NCBI GenBank assembly: GCA_029062005.1
Contig: JAIDQZ010000117.1
Span: 1 to 49,317, forward strand
Source: Muribaculaceae bacterium
Lineage (GTDB): Bacteria > Bacteroidota > Bacteroidia > Bacteroidales > Muribaculaceae
DNA length: 49,317 bases
Reading direction: 5' to 3'
Below are positions 26,931 through 35,802 of the stretch, piece after piece (the stretch's first letter is position 1; each line of letters begins with the position of its first letter). The notes beneath the pieces are model-generated. The model did no database searches, was not told the DNA's origin, and was given only the letters and a program-made list of their open reading frames with translations. A program made the translations under genes and the position numbers.

Positions 26931-28385
26931 TTAAAGTGATTGAAGGAATCTGATCACTGCGTCACGGTCTTTGCGCGGCATTTTTCTAAATTTGTTTTTG
27001 GAAGCTTCTCCTTCTCCGCCGTGCCACATTATTGCCTCTGTAAAGTTGCGGGCACGTCCGTCATGAAGGAAACAGGTGTGTCCGTTCACCTTTTCCTGCA
27101 GACCTATTCCCCAGAGCGGAGTCGTGCGCCATTCATTGCCGCGGGCGAGTCCTGACACATAGTTGTCATTAAGTCCGACCCCCATGATCTCGGAGCCCAT
27201 GTCATGAAGCAGAAAGTCACTGTAGGGATGTATAGTCTGGTTGCCGAGCCATGGCAGCTGTGTGCCTGCGAGAAGGGTAGATCCGCGAGACCGGGTGTGG
27301 AGAGTTGTCACGTGGCAGAGATGACATCCTGCCTCGAAGAAAAGCGATTCTCCTCTCTTCACTTCAAGATCATTCACATTGCGGCGGGCCGGCACTCCGA
27401 GCGACTGCATATAGAGGTCGACGTTTTCCATATCCTCTGTTGAGATATCGAGCTGATCGTAGGAGAGACCCATCATGGAGCCCTGATTCATCTGTATCTG
27501 ACCTTCGCATATCTCTTCTGGGTAGCGGCTGTTGGTCACTCCCATGTCGCTTGAGAATCCGAGCTCTACGGTCAGGTCGGCGTGCTGTGCCTTGTTGCCG
27601 GAGATGCCGAGACTTGTCACGCCCCTTTCATTGATGTAGTTGCATCTGCCGCTGATACCCCATTCCGGGTAATTGCTTTTTGCTGCCAGCTGCTCGATCT
27701 CATTCCGGTCGAGAGCCATAAGCTGTCCCATGCCTACATGCCTGAGGGGAATTCTGACGGTGCAGAATAGATCTTCGGGTGCGATTTCATCTGCATACCA
27801 GTCTGTGATGGTATATGATGGATAGGCGAGTTCATATGTTTCACCATCGGCAAACGAGAACTGCTCGTAGTTCCAGTTCACTTTAAGCTTACCTTCCGGC
27901 TTCACGCCGTAGATAGCCTGATCGTGGAGCACACGTCCGTAATCGCGGAAGAAAGCGCCGTTTTTTCTCGTGATATATACGAGCATTGCCGAGAACCCAT
28001 AGGATCCGGAACCGTTGTCATTCCATACTCCGGGACGTGTGCGGCCGGCGTTGCGGTGGCAGCTGCCGCATGAATATCCGGCATATACCGGACCAAGACC
28101 TCCTCCCTGTCCGTTGGTCGAAGTTCGAACGTCATCGTAGAGCCTGTCTCCACGCACGAAGCGTGTGAGATAGTCACCCTTCACCCAAGGAGCCTCGCTA
28201 TCGTATGCTACCGACGAGTTCAGGAATATTGTGGAGGTTCCTGCCGACAGCTCATAGCCGGCAGGAACCTCAATGTCAAGCACATCCAGTCCATCGCTCT
28301 CGCAGGCTGACAGCATGGCTGCCATGCTTACGAGGCATACACATGGGAAACAATGTTTTCGCATCAATAAACTAAACATTTGCAT
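26931..28385 (-). CDS. DUF1111 di-haem oxidoreductase, lipoprotein
   Basis: A 484-residue DUF1111 protein (called thiol oxidoreductase or di-haem cytochrome c peroxidase-like). Two haem-attachment motifs: C106-G-S-C-H110 and C354-H-L-C-H358. The family tail RTTPLWGIG ... LHDGRARNFTEAIMWHGGE is clear. The lipobox is AMLSAC (Cys28); the start may be the ATG at 28385 or one at 28364 (MRKHCF). DUF1111 genes often neighbour imelysin genes, as here (17-nt gap), in clusters thought to handle iron. It probably acts on the outer face of an envelope membrane as a redox enzyme; its substrate is unknown. Confidence 0.88.
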   Translation of the reverse strand: MQMFSLLMRKHCFPCVCLVSMAAMLSACESDGLDVLDIEVPAGYELSAGTSTIFLNSSVAYDSEAPWVKGDYLTRFVRGDRLYDDVRTSTNGQGGGLGPVYAGYSCGSCHRNAGRTRPGVWNDNGSGSYGFSAMLVYITRKNGAFFRDYGRVLHDQAIYGVKPEGKLKVNWNYEQFSFADGETYELAYPSYTITDWYADEIAPEDLFCTVRIPLRHVGMGQLMALDRNEIEQLAAKSNYPEWGISGRCNYINERGVTSLGISGNKAQHADLTVELGFSSDMGVTNSRYPEEICEGQIQMNQGSMMGLSYDQLDISTEDMENVDLYMQSLGVPARRNVNDLEVKRGESLFFEAGCHLCHVTTLHTRSRGSTLLAGTQLPWLGNQTIHPYSDFLLHDMGSEIMGVGLNDNYVSGLARGNEWRTTPLWGIGLQEKVNGHTCFLHDGRARNFTEAIMWHGGEGEASKNKFRKMPRKDRDAVIRFLQSL

Positions 28386-28401
28386 CTTTAGACCGTAAAG
28401 T

Positions 28402-29562
28402 TCAATTCTTTACCTTGCGGGGCTGTCCGTCTTTGAAGAGCAGGAACTCAAGGGTGTGGAATCCTCTTACGGATTGTACCGCCTCGATGGTGTCATCGTC
28501 ATCGCCGTCGCTCCAGTCAAGATTATCGTAATTGCCTGAATTAAGTATCTGTACTATATTGTCCTGGTCGAGAGGCCAGCTGTCCATGTTGGGGTCAAGA
28601 CCAAGCGCGTCAACAGGACCGAAGAGGAAAGCCTCGCTCTTTTCCCAAGGTTCGCGAGCCTCAAGCCATGCGTTGCATGCGGTGGCGAAATTATCATCAG
28701 AAGGGGAATTCTTGAATCTGACCACAGTCTGGTAGAGAGCCTCGTTCTTTTCCTTCAGGCTCTTGTAGGTAGGCACGACTACCGCATCCACATAATTGTC
28801 TACGATATCCTGATAGCGGCTGTCGTCGCCTAATTTGTTGACCGTGCTTTTCAGCTTATTCGACAATAGTTCTTCAAGATCTGCACAGGCAGCCATGGCA
28901 GTGCTGCTTTCCGAACTGTTGATGTGATTGCGGAATGGCTGGGGAATAGCGAGGATTGCATTCGAGGCGTTTGCGATCGCCGCCTTCACGCTGGCGTCGA
29001 GTTCTGCATTTTCAGAAGCGATCAGCGCTGAAAGTGATTTAGGACTTACAGTCCCGTCGAGAGATCCGTAGTATGAGTTTCGGATTGACAGTATATTGTT
29101 TGAATAGTCCTCCCGTGAGTGCCAGCTGTACCATGATTCCACTGAATAGAGAGCTGCCTGTGTGTTGCCGGAGACATATAGATTGTATGGATCTCCGATT
29201 TTTGCTGTTCCAACCTCATTGGCTATGTCGGCGCAGCCTTCTATTATCTGCTCCACACAGCTGAGGGCGCTGGAATAATTGCCGTCGTTATGCTGCTTGA
29301 AACTTGTTGCGAAGGGGGCATTCCCCTCATATGACTCTGTCCATGCGTTGTAAAGGGTGTTTGCGTCCATCTGCAGAAGTATCGCCACCTGCTGCATGTA
29401 GTTGCCCCAGCTTGCCGCGTTCTTATCATTGTAGTCGAGAGTCGCGGCGTTGTCATTGTCTGTATTGCCGGGTTGGGGATCCTCTTTGTCAGAGCATCCG
29501 GTGAGTGTCATCGCGCTTGCACAGAGCAGTGCGGAAATACCGAGTAAATATCTTTTTTTCAT
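28402..29562 (-). CDS. Imelysin-family (EfeO/IrpA-like, M75) lipoprotein
   Basis: Lipoprotein of 386 residues (MTLTGCSDK, Cys23) of the imelysin/peptidase M75 family, which includes EfeO and the iron-regulated IrpA and is linked to iron uptake rather than proteolysis. The signature GxHxxE is intact as G-F-H369-T-L-E near the C-terminus, and the body is helical. It has no EfeU or EfeB partner in the window; instead it is flanked by a beta-barrel gene (48-nt gap) and the DUF1111 gene. Iron binding is inferred from the family. Confidence 0.9.
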   Translation of the reverse strand: MKKRYLLGISALLCASAMTLTGCSDKEDPQPGNTDNDNAATLDYNDKNAASWGNYMQQVAILLQMDANTLYNAWTESYEGNAPFATSFKQHNDGNYSSALSCVEQIIEGCADIANEVGTAKIGDPYNLYVSGNTQAALYSVESWYSWHSREDYSNNILSIRNSYYGSLDGTVSPKSLSALIASENAELDASVKAAIANASNAILAIPQPFRNHINSSESSTAMAACADLEELLSNKLKSTVNKLGDDSRYQDIVDNYVDAVVVPTYKSLKEKNEALYQTVVRFKNSPSDDNFATACNAWLEAREPWEKSEAFLFGPVDALGLDPNMDSWPLDQDNIVQILNSGNYDNLDWSDGDDDDTIEAVQSVRGFHTLEFLLFKDGQPRKVKN

Positions 29563-29609
29563 ATCTTGTTGATTTTTGTTTTTGAGTTGTGAGTTCTAAT
29601 AATTATCAA

Positions 29610-30962
29610 TTATTTTGAGATAAACCATCCGATGTAGGCTATGCCGATGGAGAATTCGTTTTCGGAGTTATATGGACCTTTGCCGAATACTTTAGCGGTG
29701 CCGATCTGCCTGGTGGTGTAGTCTGCTTTTACTACGAGGTTTGGCAACGCAAACCAGTTGATGCCTGCCTGCCACTGGCTCACCTCAAGTCGGCGGTCCA
29801 TGGTTGTCTTCGAGCCTTCTCCGCGATATTGCGGATTGTAATACTCATATCTGGCAAATGGATATATTGTCGGAAAACATCCCTTTATAAGGGATTTCAT
29901 GTTCACTCCCGCTTCAGCTCCATAGCTTAGTGCATTTTTTGCAATTGGAATAAGTCGGCTGTAGGGTGATTTGTTTGACAGCATTCTGTTTGCATCGCTT
30001 AGGGCTGCGGAATTTCCTACATATCCGTATGTAAGGTTGGCGCGTGCTGTGACGAATTTGTTTCTGTACTGTGCATCCCAGGTGCCGATTGCCACGGGTA
30101 TTTTTCCAATAGCGGAATAAGTATGCTCTTTGTCAGAGTTGGCTCCGGCATCACGGCAATAATAGAACGACACCCCTGTGCGAAGTCCGGGCACACCACT
30201 ATAGTCTACGCGTGCGATGTATGCAGGAGATGTAAAGTTGTCGGTTTCGAAAAATCCCTGTTTTCCCCCGATGATCCATTCATCACGGTTGAATCCATTG
30301 GCATTGAGACCGGCAGTAATCATGAGCTGATAGTCAAACCTTGTAAATCTTTTTCCAAACGATCCAAAAAACTGAATACCGGTCTCATGCCATGTGGAGG
30401 GAAGGAGAGAAGTCTCTGCCTGGGGTCTTGTGGTCCCAAAGAAGTTGATAGGCTCATGGTGGGCGTTGGTGAGTCCCACAGGCACTATCATATGTCCTGC
30501 CCTCACGTTGAATTGTGGTGTTATGAGTCTTGTTATGTGGAATTGTTCGAGAGCGACTTCCCCTCCTTTTTCTATTTCTGTTTCATATTCACCGTTCTCG
30601 CTGTTTTCAAGTTCTACGGCTGTTCCTGTGCCTCCGGCTTCGAATTCTATTTCGGCGCCGAGGATCCACTTTGAATTGAACTTATAGTCGAAAGCAAGTA
30701 CGAATCTTGGAATAGCTATAGTGTTGCGGTGAGTTCTGGTGTTGCCGTTGGAAGTACCGGCAAAGCGGTTGATACCGTAGTCTTTGAATGACGCTACCAT
30801 CTCGCCGTAACCGCCGAAGCGGAACCGGTTGTATCCTGTGGTGTCTGCCTGTGTCGCTGCAAGTGGTTTTGCATCCCTTTCTGCGGCAGTTGCTGATGCA
30901 GGATTAATCGTTGCGGCACATAGCGCTGTTATTCCTAATATGGCTGAAAAATAAGCTTTCAT
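29610..30962 (-). CDS. Outer-membrane beta-barrel protein (porin-like)
   Basis: A 450-residue outer-membrane barrel with a signal peptide (to about ASATAAE) and strands of alternating polarity from residue 45 (RFRFGGYGEMVASF) to the end. An acidic, Gly/Glu-rich loop (about 113-135) might bind cations. It resembles Bacteroidales porin-like proteins often labelled as phosphate-selective porins, but the match is weak. It is the first gene of the minus-strand unit and has the -7 box TAATTTTG with the TGAGTAT element upstream, divergent from the di-iron regulator. Confidence 0.75.
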   Translation of the reverse strand: MKAYFSAILGITALCAATINPASATAAERDAKPLAATQADTTGYNRFRFGGYGEMVASFKDYGINRFAGTSNGNTRTHRNTIAIPRFVLAFDYKFNSKWILGAEIEFEAGGTGTAVELENSENGEYETEIEKGGEVALEQFHITRLITPQFNVRAGHMIVPVGLTNAHHEPINFFGTTRPQAETSLLPSTWHETGIQFFGSFGKRFTRFDYQLMITAGLNANGFNRDEWIIGGKQGFFETDNFTSPAYIARVDYSGVPGLRTGVSFYYCRDAGANSDKEHTYSAIGKIPVAIGTWDAQYRNKFVTARANLTYGYVGNSAALSDANRMLSNKSPYSRLIPIAKNALSYGAEAGVNMKSLIKGCFPTIYPFARYEYYNPQYRGEGSKTTMDRRLEVSQWQAGINWFALPNLVVKADYTTRQIGTAKVFGKGPYNSENEFSIGIAYIGWFISK

Positions 30963-30984
30963 TTTAAGTCTGTTTTTTCGGATG

Positions 30985-31021
30985 CAAAATTACAATCTAA
31001 AAAATCACCTGACAATACTCA
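30985..31021 (-). promoter_or_regulatory. Promoter and TGAGTAT element of the porin-imelysin operon
   Basis: On the minus strand TGAGTAT (31021 down to 31015) is followed by 22 nt and TAATTTTG (30992 down to 30985). There is no TTTG at the usual -33 distance. The same TGAGTAT-N22-TAnnTTTG arrangement occurs at the divergent regulator promoter, which suggests activation by that regulator (inference). Confidence 0.65.
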
Positions 31022-31086
31022 TTGTTTAGACTAATTCTAAATAAATATCATAAAAATACGTTATAAATGTGATAGGAGATCTTAAA

Positions 31087-31134
31087 ATACTCAAAAATGA
31101 GTATGGCGTCGTCAAATAATTTTTTTTACATTTG
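31087..31134 (+). promoter_or_regulatory. Palindromic operator and promoter of the RIC-LuxR regulator
   Basis: A perfect palindromic element, ATACTCAAAAATGAGTAT (31087-31104, 7-bp arms, 4-nt centre), is followed by 22 nt and TACATTTG (31127-31134). The -33 position has no TTTG. The downstream arm matches the TGAGTAT element of the divergent operon in sequence and exact spacing, so autoregulation is likely (inference). Confidence 0.65.
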
Positions 31135-31154
31135 CGCCCTGAAAAGATTAGGTA

Positions 31155-32108
31155 ATGGAAAAATCAAAGGCATATACCGGTGCGGACCGACTTCGCGACC
31201 TTATAGACGGAAACAGTGACCTTATGATGGTCGCTGCCAGATTCGGAATTTCCCTCGGCTTTGGTGATAAGACAGTGACGGAGGTCTGTGCTGAAGATGG
31301 TGTAGATCAATGCACCTTCCTTGCCGTGTGCAATCTTATTGACAATCGTCCGTATTCTGTCGAGGTGTCGCTGACTTCTCTGATGCGCTATCTGAGAAGC
31401 GCTCATTATTATTTCCTTGAATTCCTGCTGCCTTCCATACGTCGCAAGCTTCTTCTTGCCGTCAGCTCCCTTCCGATCGACGACGTGCTGATGCAGCTGC
31501 TCAAGTTCTTTGATGATTATTGCATGGAGGTACGCCGGCACATGGAGCATGAAAACGACAGCATATTCAGTTATGTAGATCGTCTTCTCGAAGGGAAGGA
31601 TGACGGGGAGTTTCGTATTGCAGACTATTCTGTAGGACATACGAGCATGACTGAGAAACTCGATGAGCTGAAGGATATTTTCATACGCCATTACCATGTC
31701 ATGAACAATCTCTTACTTGTCTCAGCTCTAAACGATATCATAGATTGTAATGCTGACCTTTGCTCACACTGCGAGATAGAAGACCGTATGTTTATGCCGG
31801 CTGTAGAGCGTCTTGAACAGTCAATGAAGCTTAAGGAACGGGATGTTGCGCCCGATATGAAGGAGGGTGAAGAGCAGGATTCCCTTCTTGAAAGTATGAC
31901 GGAACGTGAGAAGGATATCGTGAGCTGCGTAGCACGTGGGATGCAAAATAAGGAGATTGCCGAGAAGCTTTTCATCTCTATCAATACAGTCACAACATAT
32001 CGACGCAACATATCCGCCAAACTCAACATCCACTCAGCCGCAGGGCTTACTGTATTCGCCATTCTTCACCGCCTTGTGGACATAAACGACATCGACCCGC
32101 ATCTGTGA
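31155..32108 (+). CDS. RIC/YtfE-like di-iron (hemerythrin-like) protein fused to a LuxR-type HTH
   Basis: A 317-residue regulator. Residues 1-62 resemble the ScdA N-terminal domain (AARFGISLGFGDKTVTEVC), but the CC pair of the usual FCCGG is replaced by LGFGD. Residues about 70-225 are a hemerythrin-like four-helix bundle with His84, His129, Glu133, His162, His205 and Glu209, almost the same numbering as the E. coli YtfE di-iron ligands as I recall them (His84, His129, Glu133, His160, His204, Glu208). Residues about 245-305 are a LuxR/NarL HTH (LTEREKDIVSCVARG-type start, NTVTTYRRNI). RIC proteins respond to NO and iron-sulphur damage, so this is probably a one-component NO/oxygen/iron sensor. 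It diverges from the porin-imelysin operon. Confidence 0.85.
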   Translation: MEKSKAYTGADRLRDLIDGNSDLMMVAARFGISLGFGDKTVTEVCAEDGVDQCTFLAVCNLIDNRPYSVEVSLTSLMRYLRSAHYYFLEFLLPSIRRKLLLAVSSLPIDDVLMQLLKFFDDYCMEVRRHMEHENDSIFSYVDRLLEGKDDGEFRIADYSVGHTSMTEKLDELKDIFIRHYHVMNNLLLVSALNDIIDCNADLCSHCEIEDRMFMPAVERLEQSMKLKERDVAPDMKEGEEQDSLLESMTEREKDIVSCVARGMQNKEIAEKLFISINTVTTYRRNISAKLNIHSAAGLTVFAILHRLVDINDIDPHL

Positions 32109-32117
32109 GGACAAAAA

Positions 32118-32149
32118 TTTGCAAATTCGGTGTAAAAACGTTAAATTTG
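32118..32149 (+). promoter_or_regulatory. Promoter of the SGNH hydrolase gene
   Basis: TTTG (32118-32121), 20 nt, TAAATTTG (32142-32149), only about 18 nt before the ATG-proximal leader ends. It shows the SGNH gene is transcribed separately from the regulator that ends at 32108. Confidence 0.75.
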
Positions 32150-32172
32150 CAGAAATATAAAATGTCTGTCAC

Positions 32173-32871
32173 ATGAATAAGAACTGCATCAGAAAGATCA
32201 GTGCCATAGCAGCTGCCGTGATCATTTCAGCCGGATCGTTGGTTTCGGCGCAATTAAAGAAAAGTGTCTCCATACTCGGAGATTCTTATTCCACGTTCGA
32301 GAACTTTATTGAGCCAAAAACAAACGAGATGTGGTATTTCGTTCATCCCGATCCCAAGCGTACGGATGTCAATGATGTAAAGCAGACATGGTGGCATCAG
32401 CTCATCAAGGACGGAGGCTACAAGCTTGAGCAGAACAACTCATATTCCGGCTCTACCGTATGCACTACAGGCTACCGTGGCGAAGATTATACAGAGAGGG
32501 CATTTATCAGCCGAATGGACAATCTCGGGTGTCCTGACATACTCCTTATTTTCGGAGCTACCAACGACTCATGGGCTAACTCCCCGATAGGAGAGTTCGT
32601 CTGGAGCGACTGGACCGACGAGCAACTCAAATCCTTCCGTCCTGCTCTAACGTATATGCTTTCCCATATAGTGGACCGATATCCTAATACCGAAATCCTC
32701 TATATTATCAACGATGGTCTGAAATCCGAGATCACGACATCAATTACAGAAGCTTGTGAACATTACGGTGTCCCATATGTTCAGTTGAAAGACATCGATA
32801 AGACGGCAGGCCACCCCAATATCCGCGGCATGAAACAGATAGCCGATCAGGTGGCATCAGCTCTGAAATAA
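32173..32871 (+). CDS. Secreted SGNH/GDSL-family hydrolase
   Basis: Secreted esterase-like protein of 232 residues. Signal peptide to about VSA (residue 26), then block I SILGDSYSTF with the nucleophile Ser, block III IFGATNDSW (GxxND-type, with Asn), and a C-terminal DKTAGHPNIRGMKQ giving the Asp-x-x-His-like pair (H in GHPN). It probably removes acyl groups from carbohydrates, but the substrate is unknown. It converges with the GH31 gene 23 nt away, with no terminator visible between them. Confidence 0.87.
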   Translation: MNKNCIRKISAIAAAVIISAGSLVSAQLKKSVSILGDSYSTFENFIEPKTNEMWYFVHPDPKRTDVNDVKQTWWHQLIKDGGYKLEQNNSYSGSTVCTTGYRGEDYTERAFISRMDNLGCPDILLIFGATNDSWANSPIGEFVWSDWTDEQLKSFRPALTYMLSHIVDRYPNTEILYIINDGLKSEITTSITEACEHYGVPYVQLKDIDKTAGHPNIRGMKQIADQVASALK

Positions 32872-32894
32872 TAGATTCTTTCCCGGAATAGACA

Positions 32895-35765
32895 TCAAAT
32901 CTTGACTTTCACTTCAGATCCCGAATATATAAGGGATCCGGCTTCTGTGTATTCTGTTATGTCGGGTGTGACCTTCACGATGTTGAAAGTTCGCTCCTTG
33001 AGCATTCCCGGGAACTCACCTTCACGCTTTCCGATGGTGAGTGTGGAAGTTTCCTCGTCGTAAAAGACCGGGATCCTGGAGTATGTGCCTTTTTCGTAGT
33101 TATAGTTGATGTTTTCATCTTCATAAATGGTAAATACTCCATCGCTGCCGGTATACACGTATAGTGTGATGGGATCGGCAGGCTTCTCGTCTGAATATTG
33201 CATTTCCGGTCCGAATGGGACAATGGCTCCCGAACGTACAAACAGGGGAATTCGTTCGTATGGAGCGTCTACGGTTTTTGTCTCGCCTCCATCCGAGACT
33301 TTACTGCCCGTATACATGTCATACCATATGGTTCCCTCAGGGAAATACACCTCTCTTGAGCGAGCGCCGTATTTATATACCGGCGCCACGAGAAAGGCAT
33401 TCCCGAACATGTATTGGTCTCCTATATTGCGTGTGGATCTGTCTTCAGTGAATTCCATCACCATAGGACGCATCACGGTGTAGTCATCAAAATATGTCCT
33501 GCCTGCAAGAGAGTAGATGTAGGGCATCAGCCGGTAGCGCAGATTTGTGTAGTAGACCACTGAATTATATGCCGGATGATCTTCTGGAGCAATGTTGAAG
33601 ATTTCACGGTGTGGCCATTGCCCGTGAGCTCGGAATAGTGGTGCGAATGCGCCGAACTGATACCAGCGGGTATTGAGCTCTCTCCATTCCTTCAGGTCAG
33701 GATTTTCCTTTCCTGTCTTGAGATACTCCTTTTGAGCTTTGACATAGCGGTCTTCCACGCAGAATCCTCCGATATCCATTGTCCACCAGGGTATGCCGCT
33801 CATGGCGAAGTTAAGACCGGCTGAGATCTGTGCCTTCATGTCTTCCCAGCGTGTGGCAATGTCGCCGCTCCATGTGGCTGTGGAATATCTCTGTAGTCCT
33901 GCGAATCCGGATCGGGTAAGCAGGAATACCCTCTTGTCAGGATCCACGCCACGCTGTCCATTATAGATTGCATCGGCGTTCACAAGGGCATATGCGTTGA
34001 AGTATTTTGTCGATGGTCCGAGTGCGGTAGGCGTTATGAGGTCTTTCCTGTACTGCATGTCGGTGCAATCGCGTATGTTTGGTTCTGACGCATCCATCCA
34101 CCATGCGTCTATGCCGAGGGGCATATAGTGATCGTTGATCTGGTTCCAGAAGAGCCTGCGTGCATCGGGATCGTAGGCATCATAGAACGATCCGAGATAG
34201 CCGGGTCCTACCCAGTCGCGGATGCTGTCCTGCACCGGAAGCCTATACATCCATCCTTTCTCGTCAAATTCCTTATAATGGTCTGTGTTGACGTAGAACT
34301 TCGGCCATACCGATATCATTACGCGTGCATGCATATCGTGGATAGAGTCTATCATGCCCTTTGGATCCGGAAATCTGTTGAGATCGAATTCGTGGCTTCC
34401 CCATGAATCTTCTTTCCAATGAAGCCAGTCTATCACTATGTTGTCTATTGGAATGCGGCGGCGACGAAACTCTTCAAGAGTCGACACCACTTCATCTTGT
34501 GTGTTATATTTTTCTCGGCTCTGCCAGTAGCCCATAGCCCATTTAGGCATGATTGGAGCCTTCCCGGTCAATGTGCGGTAGCCCGAGATCACATCGTCCA
34601 TATCTTCACCGTATATGAAGTAGTAGTCTATGCAGTCCTGCATCTCTCCCCACCAGCTCATCTGCATCTGATCTTCAGGATCGCGCGGATTGTAGGCCCT
34701 GAGGCTGCAGTACGCAACGCTTCCGTTAGGTGTCCATTCTATCTTTACAGGTACGCGTCTGCCTGCTTCAAGATGCACTGAAAACTTGAAGCTGTTGGGA
34801 TTCCATGCCGTACGCCAGCGTTCAGGCACCACTTCTTTGCCGTCTATGAATACGGTCTGATACCCGGAATAATAGAGTATGAATTTGTATTCTCCGGTTT
34901 CGGATGCTTCGATTTCTCCTTCGTAGGTCACATGGCTGCCGTTGAAGTTGAAATCGCGCGGAAGATTCACCACGTGTCCGAGATCACCCCTCACGAGATG
35001 TTCGAAATATATTGAATCCTCTCGCTGAACGATTGTCATATCTTCCGGATTGGAAGGGACATAGGTGCCTGTGAGTGCACCTTCCTTTCCCTCCTTATCG
35101 TATAGTCTGAAGACTTTGCCCAGCTGACTGTAGCTGTTAGGATTGCCCCATCGGCAGAGAGAATAGCTGTCCCACAATATGCCGTAATTGTCAGTGGAGA
35201 CAATGAAGGGAACGGAGACTTTGGTGTTGTACTGGTAAAGTTCCTCATTCCTGCCTTTATAGTTGAATTCATCGCTCTGGTGCTGACCGAGTCCGTATAT
35301 GCCCTCATCATCTGAGAGTGACTTGAAAGTCTGGCTGACTGTATACCCTTTCGTCCCCTCCACTTCGATAGGAGAGAACTTCCTTCCTCCGTCCGCTTCT
35401 GAGAGGATTAGTTTTCCGCCTTTGTCGTAGAATCTCACGTCTCCCGTCTCAAGTGACACGGTAGCGGTTATGGAGGAAGTCACAACAGATAGTGCAGAGT
35501 CTGTCTCCACTACATCGAACTCCACCTCTTTCTTCTCTCCTGCCACTGCAAGGCTCGCTTCAGGGGCGAATTCCTTGTCAGGTGTGGCGCTGACGCGTAT
35601 GATCTTGTCTCCGCAGACCTGCAGGCGCACGATCTTCACCCCGTATTCATCAGGAGTGTGGATATTTACACTGACCTCGCCGGCCTTTTTTTCATATGCA
35701 TGACTGACTCCTGACACGAGCAGGATTCCACATAGCGACAAGCCTGGGATGGCAGATAGTCTCAT
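32895..35765 (-). CDS. Glycoside hydrolase family 31 with PA14 insert, probable alpha-xylosidase
   Basis: Secreted 956-residue GH31 enzyme. After a signal peptide comes an N-terminal beta-sandwich, a PA14-like domain inserted at about 255-365 (EIEASETGEYKFILYYSGYQ), the TIM barrel, and C-terminal beta domains. The nucleophile Asp is in WWMDASEPN and the acid/base Asp in ATWSGDIATRWED. GH31 enzymes with a PA14 insert include xyloglucan alpha-xylosidases, so that is the favoured activity, but alpha-glucosidases share the core. No SusCD pair or other xyloglucan enzyme is adjacent. The -7 box TAATTTTG lies at 35795-35802, without a good -33 box. Confidence 0.9.
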   Translation of the reverse strand: MRLSAIPGLSLCGILLVSGVSHAYEKKAGEVSVNIHTPDEYGVKIVRLQVCGDKIIRVSATPDKEFAPEASLAVAGEKKEVEFDVVETDSALSVVTSSITATVSLETGDVRFYDKGGKLILSEADGGRKFSPIEVEGTKGYTVSQTFKSLSDDEGIYGLGQHQSDEFNYKGRNEELYQYNTKVSVPFIVSTDNYGILWDSYSLCRWGNPNSYSQLGKVFRLYDKEGKEGALTGTYVPSNPEDMTIVQREDSIYFEHLVRGDLGHVVNLPRDFNFNGSHVTYEGEIEASETGEYKFILYYSGYQTVFIDGKEVVPERWRTAWNPNSFKFSVHLEAGRRVPVKIEWTPNGSVAYCSLRAYNPRDPEDQMQMSWWGEMQDCIDYYFIYGEDMDDVISGYRTLTGKAPIMPKWAMGYWQSREKYNTQDEVVSTLEEFRRRRIPIDNIVIDWLHWKEDSWGSHEFDLNRFPDPKGMIDSIHDMHARVMISVWPKFYVNTDHYKEFDEKGWMYRLPVQDSIRDWVGPGYLGSFYDAYDPDARRLFWNQINDHYMPLGIDAWWMDASEPNIRDCTDMQYRKDLITPTALGPSTKYFNAYALVNADAIYNGQRGVDPDKRVFLLTRSGFAGLQRYSTATWSGDIATRWEDMKAQISAGLNFAMSGIPWWTMDIGGFCVEDRYVKAQKEYLKTGKENPDLKEWRELNTRWYQFGAFAPLFRAHGQWPHREIFNIAPEDHPAYNSVVYYTNLRYRLMPYIYSLAGRTYFDDYTVMRPMVMEFTEDRSTRNIGDQYMFGNAFLVAPVYKYGARSREVYFPEGTIWYDMYTGSKVSDGGETKTVDAPYERIPLFVRSGAIVPFGPEMQYSDEKPADPITLYVYTGSDGVFTIYEDENINYNYEKGTYSRIPVFYDEETSTLTIGKREGEFPGMLKERTFNIVKVTPDITEYTEAGSLIYSGSEVKVKI

Positions 35766-35794
35766 AGTTTTGTTAGTGTTGGTTTTCTAATATG

Positions 35795-35802
35795 CAAAAT
35801 TA
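35795..35802 (-). promoter_or_regulatory. -7 box of the GH31 gene
   Basis: TAATTTTG on the minus strand, 30-37 nt upstream of the ATG at 35765. No TTTG is found at -33, so activation may be needed. Confidence 0.45.

Noticed and set aside
31087..31104. Palindrome ATACTCAAAAATGAGTAT read as an intrinsic terminator
   Set aside because: No T-run follows it on either strand and it lies between two divergent promoters, so an operator is the better reading.
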